A DNA stretch of 64,000 bases from Acidimicrobiia bacterium (GTDB lineage: Bacteria > Actinomycetota > Acidimicrobiia > Acidimicrobiales > VFJN01), in the NCBI GenBank assembly GCA_009694375.1, contig SHVB01000009.1, positions 1 to 64,000 of the forward strand, given 5' to 3'. Within the stretch, counting starts at the first letter, position 1, and each line of letters opens with the position of its first letter. Both the position numbers and the translations under genes were made by a program. The notes under the pieces were generated by a model that was not told where the DNA came from, did no database searches, and saw only the letters and a program-made list of their open reading frames with translations. Below are positions 17,248 through 25,922 of the stretch, in pieces.

Positions 17248-17675
17248 GTAGACGCCTGGCGCCGGATCTCGCCTCGGATGATGAGGGCGAACTGTCGTGG
17301 CATCGACAGGTGGACAATCTGTCCGGTATTTCCGCTTACCCCCACCGCGGTTTCAGTGGTCACCTCTATCAGTTCTCGATCCGAGTCCAGAACACTTTGA
17401 TTGAGATTGGCAATCGCCTCGAGCAGGTCGTTGGTCGTGAGGTTGCGGTCACCGGCGAGATCCAGGAGTCGGATCGGCTGATTTTTGATAGCGGCTTCGG
17501 CGATCGCGCCGAGCCAAAATCGAAGCTCGGGATCGGCCTTGACTAGGAGAGAAACCAACGAGCGGAAATCGCCGATGGGTCGAAAGCGCTCTTCGGCGGT
17601 CTCCGCTCGAAAGAGCACCCACTTCATGACCGCAAGGACGTGTTCGGCAGGAACCGGTACTAGAATGAACTCCAT
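17244..17675 (-). CDS. Small protein of unknown function, VPVP family (copy 2)
   Basis: A 143-residue protein starting MEFILVPVPAEHVLAVM, matching the start of the protein at 5450-5920 (MDYVMVPVPEDLVVDVM). The two proteins also share the helix-rich middle, a loop with LTTNDLLEAIANLNQSV (against LSGREVRSIVRDL in copy 1), and a last segment with RQFALIIRGEI (against PQIARVIRSRG). There is no signal peptide or membrane segment. AGGA sits about 8 bases before the ATG. It heads a small operon with a sulfotransferase and shares 4 bases with it. I cannot assign a function; the repeated association with glycan export or sulfation genes is the only clue. Confidence 0.75.
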   Translation of the reverse strand: MEFILVPVPAEHVLAVMKWVLFRAETAEERFRPIGDFRSLVSLLVKADPELRFWLGAIAEAAIKNQPIRLLDLAGDRNLTTNDLLEAIANLNQSVLDSDRELIEVTTETAVGVSGNTGQIVHLSMPRQFALIIRGEIRRQAST

Positions 17676-17810
17676 GGTGTGTTCCTGTTTTCAGGTAGAA
17701 GGATCAGTCGACGAGGACTAGGATCTCGTGCTCAGTCATGGTCTGGCGCAGTGCTGAAGTTGATTTCCTCGCTAGGGTACGCATTTCCTGAGTAAGAGGG
17801 GGTCGCTGGG

Positions 17811-20800
17811 ATGTTTCCGCTCTGGGAGGTGGCGATAGCGCCAGTCCTTGCTGCCGGTCAATCACGGAGGGTGGTAGAGATCGGCGCCGAGCGCGGCGAG
17901 ACCACCGCGCTCATCCTGGATTTGCTGGGTCCCGACGCCGAACTCCACATCATCGATCCGGCGCCAGCCTTCGATCCCTCTGAGCACGAAAAGGCCTTCG
18001 CCGGGCGCTACCACTTCCATCGCCAGATAAGTCACGACGTACTGCCGGGGCTTCCGCCGATGGATGCGGCCCTCGTGGACGGAGACCACAACTGGTTCAC
18101 CGTGTACCACGAGCTCAAGATGCTCTCGGAGGTCTCTCGGTCCGCTGGTCAGCCGCTACCGCTGATCTTCGTTCATGATGTGGGGTGGCCGTATGGCCGA
18201 CGCGACTTGTACTACAACCCCGAACAGGTGCCAGAGGAGTTCCGTCAACCCTGGGCTCGGGGGGGGATGCGGCCAGGAATAGCGACATTGCGAAAGCAGG
18301 GTGGCGTGAACCCAACGATGTGCAACGCCAAGGTGGAGGGCGGACCCCGCAATGGGGTGATGACGGCGGTCGATGACTTTATTGCCGAGCACGATCGTCC
18401 GGTACGGCTGGTGGTGATTCCGATCTACTTCGGTTTGGCGATCCTGGTAGACGACGATCGCTTGGCCGAGCATCCTGAGATCGCCCGGGAACTCGACCGA
18501 CTGGAGGGGGAAGAAGGTTTACGACCACTTCTGGAGATTGCCGAGTCGACCCGTCTGCGTGCACTTGGCCGCACGCACACCACCCAGATACGAGCCCAGG
18601 ACAAGCTCACTCGCTCGGCCAACCGTTATCTCGAACTCATGAAGGGGGCGCTTCTCGATGAGCATTATCTCGAGAATGAGATTCGCCTGAAGTATTTGGC
18701 TCGGTGTTTGCGCACCGGGGCAAAGGTCGAAGCAGATCGCCTACGCGATCCGGTCCGGGCGCAGCCCGGTGTGTACCAGCGCATCCTGCGCCGGCGGCGC
18801 GCCGGTTCGGCAATTTCTGGCGAGGGTGCCAATGGGTTTTTGCCGTATGCGCCCATGGGGCGTGTGCGGTTGGACCATCTTGAAGATTGTCTCGATGCGG
18901 TGCGGGCCGAGGCGGTTCCCGGCGATTTGGTGGAGTGCGGCACGGGCCGGGGGGGCGGCGCTATTTTCCTACGGGCCTATTTGGAGGCTCACGAACTTGC
19001 CGCCCGCAAGGTGTGGGTAGCCGATGAGTTCCGAGCGTCTCCGTCGCCGCTGCGCGCCGCAGGCACTGTCGATGAGGACCTAACGGAATTCCAGGGCGAC
19101 CTCAACCTCGTACGAGATGGCTTCGAGCGTTTCGACTTGCTCGACGATCGGGTGTGCTTCCTGCAGGGACCGCTCAGGGCCGCCGCGTCGTTTGTCGATA
19201 TCGGTGATATTGCATTGTTGCGCCTGGGAAGTGGTATTGGCGAGAACGCTGGTGCCGTTTTGGAGGCGCTCTACCCTCGCCTGTCGCTGGGAGCCCGCGT
19301 GGTCGTTGACGACTACACGGACCCGGCCTGTGCTCGTGCCGTCACGGCCTACCGGGTGGACCGGGAAATCGACGCTCCCCTCGAGGTCGTCGACTGGGTG
19401 GCCGTCTCGTGGCGTAAAACCGAACGCGTCGATGACGACCAGGCCACCTCGGCGGCGGCCAAGATGGCATCGCTGGGTCTGCCCCTCGCTCTGCCCGCGC
19501 CGGAGGGGGCGATCGATCTCACGGTGGTGGTGGTCTTCTACAACATGAAGCGGGAGGCCGCCCGCACCCTTCGTTCCCTCTCGCGCGCTTATCAAGAGGA
19601 TCTGGAGGAGGTTCGGTACGAGGTCATCGTGGTTGAAAATGGATCATTCCCCGACCAGCGGTTGGGGAATGATTTCGTTGCTGATTTTGGCCCCGAGTTT
19701 CGTTATATCGACCTCGGAGACGAGGCACGGCCCTCTCCGTCATATGCCCTCAACGTTGGCATTCGAGCCGGCCTCGGTGAGGCCTTTGCGCTCATGATCG
19801 ACGGAGCCCACGTGCTCACCCCCAGCGTGCTGCGATTTGGCTTGGATGGCCTGCGAATCTACGAGCCCGCCATCGTGGCTACGCAGCAGTGGTATGTGGG
19901 TCCGGGGCAACAGGGCGAAGCAATGCGGCGCGGCTACGACCAGGCAGCAGAAGACCGGCTCTTCAAACGGATCGGTTGGCCGGAAGCGGGGTATCGCCTG
20001 TTTGAGATCGGCCACTTCGTCGGTGGCCGTGACTGGCTGGATGGCATGTGGGAAAGCAACTGCCTATTCGCGCCGAGGCGACAAATCGAACAGGTAGGCG
20101 GCTTCGATGAGAACTTCGACATGGCCGGCGGCGGATTCGCCAACCTAGACCTCTACGAGCGCCTGGGGTCCTCTCCTGAGGTAACGGTGGCGACGATTAT
20201 CGGGGAGGGGTCCTTCCATCAGGTCCACGGGGGGGTGAGTACGAATCAACCGGATTCCGATGAGCGTCGAGCACGGGTGTTCGGGTACGGCGAGCATTTT
20301 GCCGACCTTCGCGGTCGCGGCTTTCGTGGTCCCGGAAAGCCGCTCCATTACGTCGGACGGGTCGGATCACCCTACGCCGCGCGCAGCCGTTCCCGCCGTC
20401 TTAGCGGGGAGCTGTTTGGCCGCGGGGCTGGTGCTCCAGAGCCGGATGGCCTGCCGACGTCACCGACTCTCGTGCCCGAAGATCTGCGATGGAGCTTCAT
20501 CGAGGCCGTCTGGGGGAGCATGGCCTGGGATGAGACGACGTGGCTGGGGCGACCGTTAACTAGCGCCCCTACTGACCTCTTCGCCTATCAGCAGTTGATC
20601 ACGTCCCTGCGGCCCGACTGGGTCATCGAAACTGGCACGGGTAGCGGGGGTCGGGCACTTTTCTTAGCGTCGGTGTGTGAACTCATTGGGCACGGCCGAG
20701 TGGTCTCGATCGGCGAGCAACCTTCCGACGATCTTCCGGTTCACTCACTGCTCACCTACATCGATGCCGTACCCGCCCTGGAGTCAACCGTGGCGCAGGT

Positions 20801-21095
20801 GCGGGAACTGGTGGGGAAGGACCCCCATGGTTTGGTGTTGGTCGGGAGCGGCGCCCATCGGAACACGACGGAGCAGGAGTTTGAGGCCTACGCCCCATTC
20901 GTGTCGGTGGGGTCGTACGCCATCGTCACCGACACCGCGGTCAATGGGAATCCGGTGTGGGCGGGCTTTGGCCCCGGGCCCTTTGAAGCGGTGAAGCTGA
21001 TTTTGGGGCGTCACGGTAACTTCGCCATAGATTACGAGCCGGAGCGGTACTCCCTGACGTTCAACCCGGGCGGATTCCTCAAGCGGATCCGATGA
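17811..21095 (+). CDS. Four-domain fusion: methyltransferase, TylF-like, GT2 and CmcI-like domains
   Basis: A 1094-residue protein. Residues about 1-250 look like a class I methyltransferase of the type-24 kind (VVEIGAERGETTALILDLL, then ALVDGDHNWF). Residues about 345-555 resemble TylF/macrocin O-methyltransferase (GDLVECGTGRGGGAIFLRAY, DEFRASPSP, VVDDYTDPA). Residues about 566-870 are a GT2 glycosyltransferase (DLTVVVVFYN, VIVVENGS, later GGFDENFDMAGGGFANLDLY). Its metal site reads Asp-Gly-Ala instead of Asp-x-Asp, so catalysis is uncertain. Residues about 920-1094 resemble the cephalosporin-hydroxylase/CmcI methyltransferase-like family (WVIETGTGSGGRALFLASV). AAGAGGGGG lies about 8 bases before the ATG. 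The last four bases overlap the next gene. A single protein that glycosylates and O-methylates a repeat unit is the simplest reading. Confidence 0.82.
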   Translation: MFPLWEVAIAPVLAAGQSRRVVEIGAERGETTALILDLLGPDAELHIIDPAPAFDPSEHEKAFAGRYHFHRQISHDVLPGLPPMDAALVDGDHNWFTVYHELKMLSEVSRSAGQPLPLIFVHDVGWPYGRRDLYYNPEQVPEEFRQPWARGGMRPGIATLRKQGGVNPTMCNAKVEGGPRNGVMTAVDDFIAEHDRPVRLVVIPIYFGLAILVDDDRLAEHPEIARELDRLEGEEGLRPLLEIAESTRLRALGRTHTTQIRAQDKLTRSANRYLELMKGALLDEHYLENEIRLKYLARCLRTGAKVEADRLRDPVRAQPGVYQRILRRRRAGSAISGEGANGFLPYAPMGRVRLDHLEDCLDAVRAEAVPGDLVECGTGRGGGAIFLRAYLEAHELAARKVWVADEFRASPSPLRAAGTVDEDLTEFQGDLNLVRDGFERFDLLDDRVCFLQGPLRAAASFVDIGDIALLRLGSGIGENAGAVLEALYPRLSLGARVVVDDYTDPACARAVTAYRVDREIDAPLEVVDWVAVSWRKTERVDDDQATSAAAKMASLGLPLALPAPEGAIDLTVVVVFYNMKREAARTLRSLSRAYQEDLEEVRYEVIVVENGSFPDQRLGNDFVADFGPEFRYIDLGDEARPSPSYALNVGIRAGLGEAFALMIDGAHVLTPSVLRFGLDGLRIYEPAIVATQQWYVGPGQQGEAMRRGYDQAAEDRLFKRIGWPEAGYRLFEIGHFVGGRDWLDGMWESNCLFAPRRQIEQVGGFDENFDMAGGGFANLDLYERLGSSPEVTVATIIGEGSFHQVHGGVSTNQPDSDERRARVFGYGEHFADLRGRGFRGPGKPLHYVGRVGSPYAARSRSRRLSGELFGRGAGAPEPDGLPTSPTLVPEDLRWSFIEAVWGSMAWDETTWLGRPLTSAPTDLFAYQQLITSLRPDWVIETGTGSGGRALFLASVCELIGHGRVVSIGEQPSDDLPVHSLLTYIDAVPALESTVAQVRELVGKDPHGLVLVGSGAHRNTTEQEFEAYAPFVSVGSYAIVTDTAVNGNPVWAGFGPGPFEAVKLILGRHGNFAIDYEPERYSLTFNPGGFLKRIR

Positions 21096-21652
21096 AAATT
21101 TTCTGCGTGGGCCTGAACAAGACAGGGACGCGGTCGCTGCACGATGCCCTGCAGGTCTTGGGCTTTCGAAGCGTCCACTGGGGAGGGCCGAATCTGCCGA
21201 CGGCCGTGCAGCGGGGGCCAGAGATTCGGGCGGCGGTCGAGCAGTCGCTGGCGGCGGGCCGACCGCTGCTCGAGGGGCTTGAGGACGCCGATGCCTACTC
21301 CGATATTCACGCGCTGAATACGAACTTCGACGTGCTCGATAGTCAATACCCCGCCAGTAAGTTTATTCTCACGGTGCGCCCCATCGAGGAGTGGCTCGCC
21401 AGTCGAGAGATGCACGTGAAGGCGAATCAGGCGATGCAATCTAGCGGTGAATACAACGGTACGTTCTTGGAGGTAGATCTCATCGGGTGGCGAACCGAAG
21501 CACTCGAACACGAATCCCGGGTTCGGTCCTATTTCGCTGCCCGTCCCGCAGATCTGCTGGTATTCGATGTCACCGCCGGCGATGGGTGGGATCAACTGTG
21601 TCCGTTCCTCGGTGTCGCCATTCCATCTGATCCGTTTCCGTTCCGGCGATGA
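21092..21652 (+). CDS. Sulfotransferase family protein (Sulfotransfer_4-like)
   Basis: A short (186-residue) protein beginning MKIFCVGLNKTGTRSLHDAL, the start of a compact sulfotransferase group in which the 5'-phosphosulfate loop is at the very N-terminus. The 3'-phosphate region reads FILTVRPIEEWLASR, with Arg and Ser in place. The family usually runs to 200-250 residues, so this one is compact but not visibly truncated: it keeps a C-terminal segment with LLVFDVTAGDGWDQLCPFLG, which normally ends the fold. It overlaps the preceding and following genes by 4 bases each, so it belongs to one transcript with the four-domain fusion and the membrane protein. Confidence 0.83.
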   Translation: MKIFCVGLNKTGTRSLHDALQVLGFRSVHWGGPNLPTAVQRGPEIRAAVEQSLAAGRPLLEGLEDADAYSDIHALNTNFDVLDSQYPASKFILTVRPIEEWLASREMHVKANQAMQSSGEYNGTFLEVDLIGWRTEALEHESRVRSYFAARPADLLVFDVTAGDGWDQLCPFLGVAIPSDPFPFRR

Positions 21653-23244
21653 CTGAGTTGACCGCTTCTCACCACGGCTCGCTCCATAGAGGGCTCAAGC
21701 CGTTCGCTTGGGTGCGGATTGTGGCGATCGGAACGGCGATGTTTTTGGCCGCCCTGGCGACGCGCAAAGGCCCAGGACTATCGGTTGACTCGGTGAACTA
21801 TCTGTCGGCGGGGATCAACATCGCGAACGGCGATGACTGGGTGGCCGTCAGCGGTCAGGCGCTCACGATCTTCCCCCCGGGACTCCCACTACTGGCGGCG
21901 CTAGGGGAGGTGGGAGGGATCGGGGCTCAAATGATGCTGCGGATCGTATCGATCGTGTCGTTTGGTCTGATCGTGGGGCTGGGCAGTCGCCTGTTGCAGC
22001 GGGTGGTTCCTCATCGGGGGGTGGAACTCGGAGCCACCGCCATGCTGGCGGTATCTCCGGTGTTGCTGGGAGTGGCCACGATGGCCTGGTCCGAGCCCCC
22101 GTTTATTGTCGTGACCCTTATCTTTCTCTTCGTGCTGGGCGACATATGGGAGCGCGGCGCTCTCACTGCCACTGACGTGCTGCGACTAGCCGGCCTTTGT
22201 TGGATGGCGTTCATTCTCCGTTATGCGGGAACGGCATTGATCGCGGCGGCTGGAGTTTCGATGCTGGCCGCTATCCGTCCCTTGGATCGACGAGTGCTGA
22301 CGCGCATCGCTGCCTTCGGGGTGGTGAGCATGTCGTTTCCCATCTTGTGGATCCTACGAAACTACGGTGCCGACGGAACCTATATGGGACGCCGTTCCCC
22401 ATCGCCGGATTCGATTCGGGTGGTGGCCGCTCGCACGGGGGCCGTCTTCGGCGATTGGGCGGTTCCAATGTTCGACCCATCCACGCGCGTCCTGACTGTG
22501 ATCGGCATCGTGGGAGTGGGGCTCATCATGGTCGGGGTGGGGTGGGTGCTTCGGTCGGACTGCGACGAAACAACTGGAGGAGTGCAGCGCGGGCAGCTGC
22601 TGGCGTGTACGACCTTCGCCATCGTCTATGTGAGTTACTTGACCCTGGCGTCGGTGGCTACCTCGTTCGAACCCACAAACTCTCGTTATCTGTCGCCGGT
22701 ATACGTTCCCGGCCTCGCTCTCGCTTCTGCCGGGCTGGCGGCCCTCCTAAACCGCCATGCCGGACGCCGGTGGTCAGTGGCCGTTGGTTGTGCGGCGGTG
22801 CTGTTCTGGGCGGGCCCTGTAATCACGACGATCGGTAACGTTCGAGATGGGTTTACCAACGGGATTGGGTACAACGCCGACGCCAGTACCCAATCTGAAC
22901 TGTCCGTCGTGGCCGCCGAAATCTTGAGCAGGGAGGCGCCGGTCAACGTGTTCAGTAACGAGGTGAGCCGACTCTGGGCGGGCGCCCGCCTGCAGCCCAT
23001 CAAGTGGGCGCCGCGGGATAGTGGTTATCGGGGCGCGCCCGCAGTGGGGGAACTCGATGCATTTGTGGACGACGTCCTTTGCAGTCCTCAAGCGACCTAC
23101 CTGGTCTATTACCTCTTTGGGAACGACCGGGTGGTTCCGTTGCGAGAGATTCGAGCCGTGGTCGATCTGGAGCGAGTGGCGGTCGTCGATGATGGCGTGA
23201 TTTTCAGGGTTCGCTCAAAGGGTACGCAAGAGTGCGCTGTCTGA
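21649..23244 (+). CDS. Polytopic membrane protein, GT-C glycosyltransferase-like
   Basis: A 531-residue protein with about ten hydrophobic segments followed by a C-terminal soluble part of roughly 120 residues. The first external loop contains GPGLSVDSVNYLSAG and later FPPGLPLLAALG. An acidic residue in the first loop and a Pro-rich second motif are typical of GT-C enzymes (PMT/ArnT-like), which take sugar from a polyprenyl phosphate donor on the outer face. I cannot identify the donor. It closes the plus-strand operon and ends 7 bases from the convergent methyltransferase gene. It could instead be an uncharacterised membrane protein with a related topology. Confidence 0.7.
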   Translation: MTELTASHHGSLHRGLKPFAWVRIVAIGTAMFLAALATRKGPGLSVDSVNYLSAGINIANGDDWVAVSGQALTIFPPGLPLLAALGEVGGIGAQMMLRIVSIVSFGLIVGLGSRLLQRVVPHRGVELGATAMLAVSPVLLGVATMAWSEPPFIVVTLIFLFVLGDIWERGALTATDVLRLAGLCWMAFILRYAGTALIAAAGVSMLAAIRPLDRRVLTRIAAFGVVSMSFPILWILRNYGADGTYMGRRSPSPDSIRVVAARTGAVFGDWAVPMFDPSTRVLTVIGIVGVGLIMVGVGWVLRSDCDETTGGVQRGQLLACTTFAIVYVSYLTLASVATSFEPTNSRYLSPVYVPGLALASAGLAALLNRHAGRRWSVAVGCAAVLFWAGPVITTIGNVRDGFTNGIGYNADASTQSELSVVAAEILSREAPVNVFSNEVSRLWAGARLQPIKWAPRDSGYRGAPAVGELDAFVDDVLCSPQATYLVYYLFGNDRVVPLREIRAVVDLERVAVVDDGVIFRVRSKGTQECAV

Positions 23245-23251
23245 GCGTTGG

Positions 23252-23992
23252 TCACAACCGACGCTCAGCGATGGCAATCAGCGATACACCAATGGGTAGT
23301 CCTCGCCGTGCCGCGATCCTCCGCTCCGAGCGAAGCACGCCGGTCAAGATTCGGTTGAGCAGTGATGGGGGCATTGAGAAGTCTGATTCCGGCTCGACGA
23401 CCGGCGCGTGGATTCGTTGCGCAAGGCGGCTAACGGCCACCGGCGGCAACAAGATCGTGTTGAAGTAGGAAGCGTGCCGCACCTCTAACCCGGCCTGTTG
23501 GATGGCCCCCAGGAGAACTCGGCGGGTGTACCGGCGGCGGTGGCCGTTGGCGCGATCATGGTCGCTCCACAACCACGACAATGCCGGGACCGTCACCGCC
23601 ACAGTTCCGCCAGGCCGTACCGATCTTCGGAGCGCAACGAGTGCCCCCACATCGTCATCAAGATGTTCGATGACGTCGAACGCCGTGGCCAGGGTCAAGG
23701 TGCCCTCAGTGGGTATGGCGTGGGGGATCTGCCCGTGGGCAACTTCGAACTGACCGAAGGTGGAGCGGCAATGCTCCACTGCCAGTTGGTCGCCTTCGAT
23801 GCCGGTCACCTGGCCGAAGGTGGCGAGCATCGGCAGCATTCCTCCCGTCCCACATCCCACATCGACGATGGTGTTGCCGGTGGTGGTTGGCAGATGTTGA
23901 CTGAGGGTGGAGTGGATGATGGCCCGACGCCCCACGAACCACCAGTGGTTGGTCTCTAGCTGTGCATGTTCGTCGTAGAGCGCCCGGTCCAT
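23252..23992 (-). CDS. Class I SAM-dependent methyltransferase
   Basis: A 246-residue protein with a clear motif I VDVGCGTGGMLPML (about residues 44-57), motif II acidic residue in VTGIEGDQLAVEHC, and ATAFDVIEHLDDD followed by SVRPGGTVAVTVP. This is the layout of type-11/12 methyltransferases. The N-terminal DEHAQLETNHWWFVGRR segment is typical of those that sit in polysaccharide loci and modify sugars or lipid carriers. It follows the GT2 gene on the same strand with a 2-base gap, so both share a transcript. The substrate cannot be read from the sequence. Confidence 0.9.
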   Translation of the reverse strand: MDRALYDEHAQLETNHWWFVGRRAIIHSTLSQHLPTTTGNTIVDVGCGTGGMLPMLATFGQVTGIEGDQLAVEHCRSTFGQFEVAHGQIPHAIPTEGTLTLATAFDVIEHLDDDVGALVALRRSVRPGGTVAVTVPALSWLWSDHDRANGHRRRYTRRVLLGAIQQAGLEVRHASYFNTILLPPVAVSRLAQRIHAPVVEPESDFSMPPSLLNRILTGVLRSERRIAARRGLPIGVSLIAIAERRL

Positions 23993-23994
23993 GG

Positions 23995-25131
23995 TTAGGA
24001 CGAACCGGCCGAATGGTTGCTTGTCTCAGCTACGAGGTAGTTCGGTCGCATTTTCGTCTCGTCGTAGACCCGAGCGAGGTACTCGCCGAGGATCCCAAGC
24101 ATCATGAGTTGCATGCCGCCAAGGGTAAGGATCACTGCGATGATGGAGGTCCATCCCTCGGGTACACCGCCGAACCAAACGCGAAAGGCCAGGGCAACTC
24201 CGATGTAAACGCACCCCGCCAGGGCGGCCAAGATACCGAGCCAAGAGGCCAGCCGCAGGGGCAGGGTAGAGAAGGACAACAGCCCATCGAAGGCGAGGCG
24301 GAAGAGGCGGCGCGTCGTGTACTTCGGTGTGCCAGCGTTGCGGGCCTCGCGGTCGTACTCCAGCCCGATCTGCTGGTAACCGACCCAACTTCGCAGTCCT
24401 CGTAGGAACCGGTTGTGCTCGGGGAGGGCGAGCAACTCATCAACAACCACCCGGTCGAGGAGGGCAAAATCGCCACTGTCGAGCGGGACGTCGATATTCG
24501 CGAGGCGGCGGTAGACCCGGTAGAACGTGCGATAGGCCAGACGTTTGACGAGACCTTCCTGACGGGTGCGCCGCACGGCGTAGACGACGTGGTTGCCCGC
24601 CCGCCAGTGTTCCAACATTTGCTCCAAAAGTTCTGGGGGATCCTGCAGGTCGGCATCCACAAAGCACACGGTTTGGCCCTGGGCGCTTGCCATCCCGGCG
24701 GTGAGGGCGGCCTGGTGTCCGAAATTCCGTGACAGCCGAATGCCCCGAACGCGAGGGTCGATGGCCCCGAGTCGAAGAATCTCCGACCAGGTGGCATCCG
24801 TGCTCCCATCGTCCACGATGACCATCTCCCCGGTGCCCGCTGCATCAAGCACTGGAGCCACGCGTGCCCAGAGGGCGTCCAGATTCTCTTGCTCATTGAA
24901 GGCAGGGACAACGATGCTTACGAGGATGGCTCGGGCTGTTTCTTGGGTCGAGGTGCCCATGAGTTTATGGAGTTCTGCGGTGGAGAAGGCGCCGGCCTGG
25001 GCAGCCTCGTTGGCGGTCAGACGGCCCCGCAGCACTGCGCCCGCCGCCAGGGACAGGGCCACCTGCTGGGCCACCGGACCTTCGGCAACCAACTTCTTCA
25101 GTTCCCGGAGTTCCTCGATATCGTCAGCCAT
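23995..25131 (-). CDS. GT2 polyprenyl-phosphate sugar transferase with C-terminal membrane segments
   Basis: A 378-residue protein. After a helical lead of about 70 residues comes SIVVPAFNEQENLDALW, the acidic VIVDDGSTDATW, and VCFVDADLQDPPELLEQM, the metal-binding Asp-x-Asp of DPM1/GtrB-type enzymes. Two membrane segments (LASWLGILAALAGCVYIGVAL and TSIIAVILTLGGMQLMMLGIL) follow near the end, with EYLARVYDETKMRPNYLV closing the fold. This is the family that makes polyprenyl-phosphate-linked hexoses for outside-acting GT-C enzymes, two candidates for which lie in the window. I chose the ATG at 25131: a -10-like TAGAAT sits 7 bases upstream and there is no Shine-Dalgarno sequence, as in leaderless genes. 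The frame is open to 25440 but without supporting signals. Confidence 0.92.
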   Translation of the reverse strand: MADDIEELRELKKLVAEGPVAQQVALSLAAGAVLRGRLTANEAAQAGAFSTAELHKLMGTSTQETARAILVSIVVPAFNEQENLDALWARVAPVLDAAGTGEMVIVDDGSTDATWSEILRLGAIDPRVRGIRLSRNFGHQAALTAGMASAQGQTVCFVDADLQDPPELLEQMLEHWRAGNHVVYAVRRTRQEGLVKRLAYRTFYRVYRRLANIDVPLDSGDFALLDRVVVDELLALPEHNRFLRGLRSWVGYQQIGLEYDREARNAGTPKYTTRRLFRLAFDGLLSFSTLPLRLASWLGILAALAGCVYIGVALAFRVWFGGVPEGWTSIIAVILTLGGMQLMMLGILGEYLARVYDETKMRPNYLVAETSNHSAGSS

Positions 25132-25138
25132 GGTTCGG

Positions 25139-25144
25139 ATTCTA
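25139..25144 (-). promoter_or_regulatory. Leaderless-type -10 element for the GT2 gene
   Basis: On the minus strand TAGAAT lies 7 bases before the ATG at 25131, with no Shine-Dalgarno sequence between them. In actinobacteria such spacing typically means that transcription begins at the start codon. The element also lies within a short inverted repeat (GGTTC / GAACC). Confidence 0.5.
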
Positions 25145-25198
25145 GAACCGCCGGCAGACGGGGGTGCTGATGAGCAGACGCACCTTGTCGCGTCCCAC

Positions 25199-25241
25199 CG
25201 GTTGGGTTTCGCCCGACACCACGTAGGGGGAGACCCAACCG
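25199..25241 (-). terminator. Long imperfect hairpin between two glycan operons
   Basis: Bases 25199-25207 and 25233-25241 are perfectly complementary over 9 bp. The stem continues inward after one mismatch with TC/GA, another mismatch and CCC/GGG, leaving an 11-base loop. It lies downstream of the methyltransferase gene ending at 25329 and upstream of the GT2 promoter, where a terminator is expected. No U-run follows on either strand, so it could also be an RNA stability element. Confidence 0.45.
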
Positions 25242-25328
25242 AAGGGGCCAGAGTCAGAATATGGGCAACCGATCGGCGGGGTAGGAGCCGGTGCTTGTTC
25301 AGCGCAGCGGTCCTCGAACGGTGAACCG

Positions 25329-25913
25329 TTACGTTCCGGTCACCGCAAAGGCGAACTGACCATTTTGGATCATTAGGAGCCGGGCGGTTCCGCTCTCGGC
25401 TAGTTCGTCCACCGCCTGCTTTACTCCACCATCCCACCAACCCCCCTCGCCGTAGTCGTCGCCAGTAACGAGGCCGCCCGGTTTGGTCTTGGCCAGTGAG
25501 AGGCGCAGATCCTGGACTACAAAGTCGTAGGTGTGGTTTCCATCGATGTACACCCAGTCCAGCGACGCATCGGGGAGCGCCCCGAGTATCTCCGCTGATT
25601 CGCCTCGGTGGATGATGATCTGCCCGCGGTTGATCTCCGGCCCAAACCGGCTCAGAACACTCATGTGGCGCTCATCCATCTCGCTCTGTCCGCCCTCGGA
25701 GCGTCCCCCGTACATCGCGCGCTCATACTCGGGTGCGGGGTTGTAGATCCATGGATCGATGAGGTGGAGTTGTCGCGGCGCCACCGTCTCGAGGATGACC
25801 TGGGAGAAGTCCCCGAGGTGTACCCCGATTTCGGCTCCCACTGATTCCGGGGGCAGCATCTCGAGCAGGAAGCGCCGTCGCTGGGAATTGGTGGGCGGTA
25901 TGGGTTGCGGCAT
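25329..25913 (-). CDS. Class I methyltransferase (type 24-like)
   Basis: A 194-residue protein with motif I VGAEIGVHLGDFSQVIL, the conserved HLIDPW segment and WVYIDGNHTYDFVVQDL, then GGLVTGDDYGEGGWWDGGV. This set is characteristic of the small type-24 methyltransferases frequent in polysaccharide loci, which methylate sugar hydroxyls. It is the last gene of the minus-strand operon that begins with the GT4 gene at 30253, 9 bases after the exostosin-like gene. The N-terminal domain of the four-domain fusion at 17811 belongs to the same broad type. The acceptor is unknown. Confidence 0.88.
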   Translation of the reverse strand: MPQPIPPTNSQRRRFLLEMLPPESVGAEIGVHLGDFSQVILETVAPRQLHLIDPWIYNPAPEYERAMYGGRSEGGQSEMDERHMSVLSRFGPEINRGQIIIHRGESAEILGALPDASLDWVYIDGNHTYDFVVQDLRLSLAKTKPGGLVTGDDYGEGGWWDGGVKQAVDELAESGTARLLMIQNGQFAFAVTGT

Positions 25914-25922
25914 GGGTGCTAG

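Noticed and set aside
24593-25324. A 243-codon plus-strand open frame antisense to the GT2 gene
   Set aside because: It is a shadow of the GT2 gene, whose Asp-x-Asp and DGS motifs are unambiguous on the minus strand.
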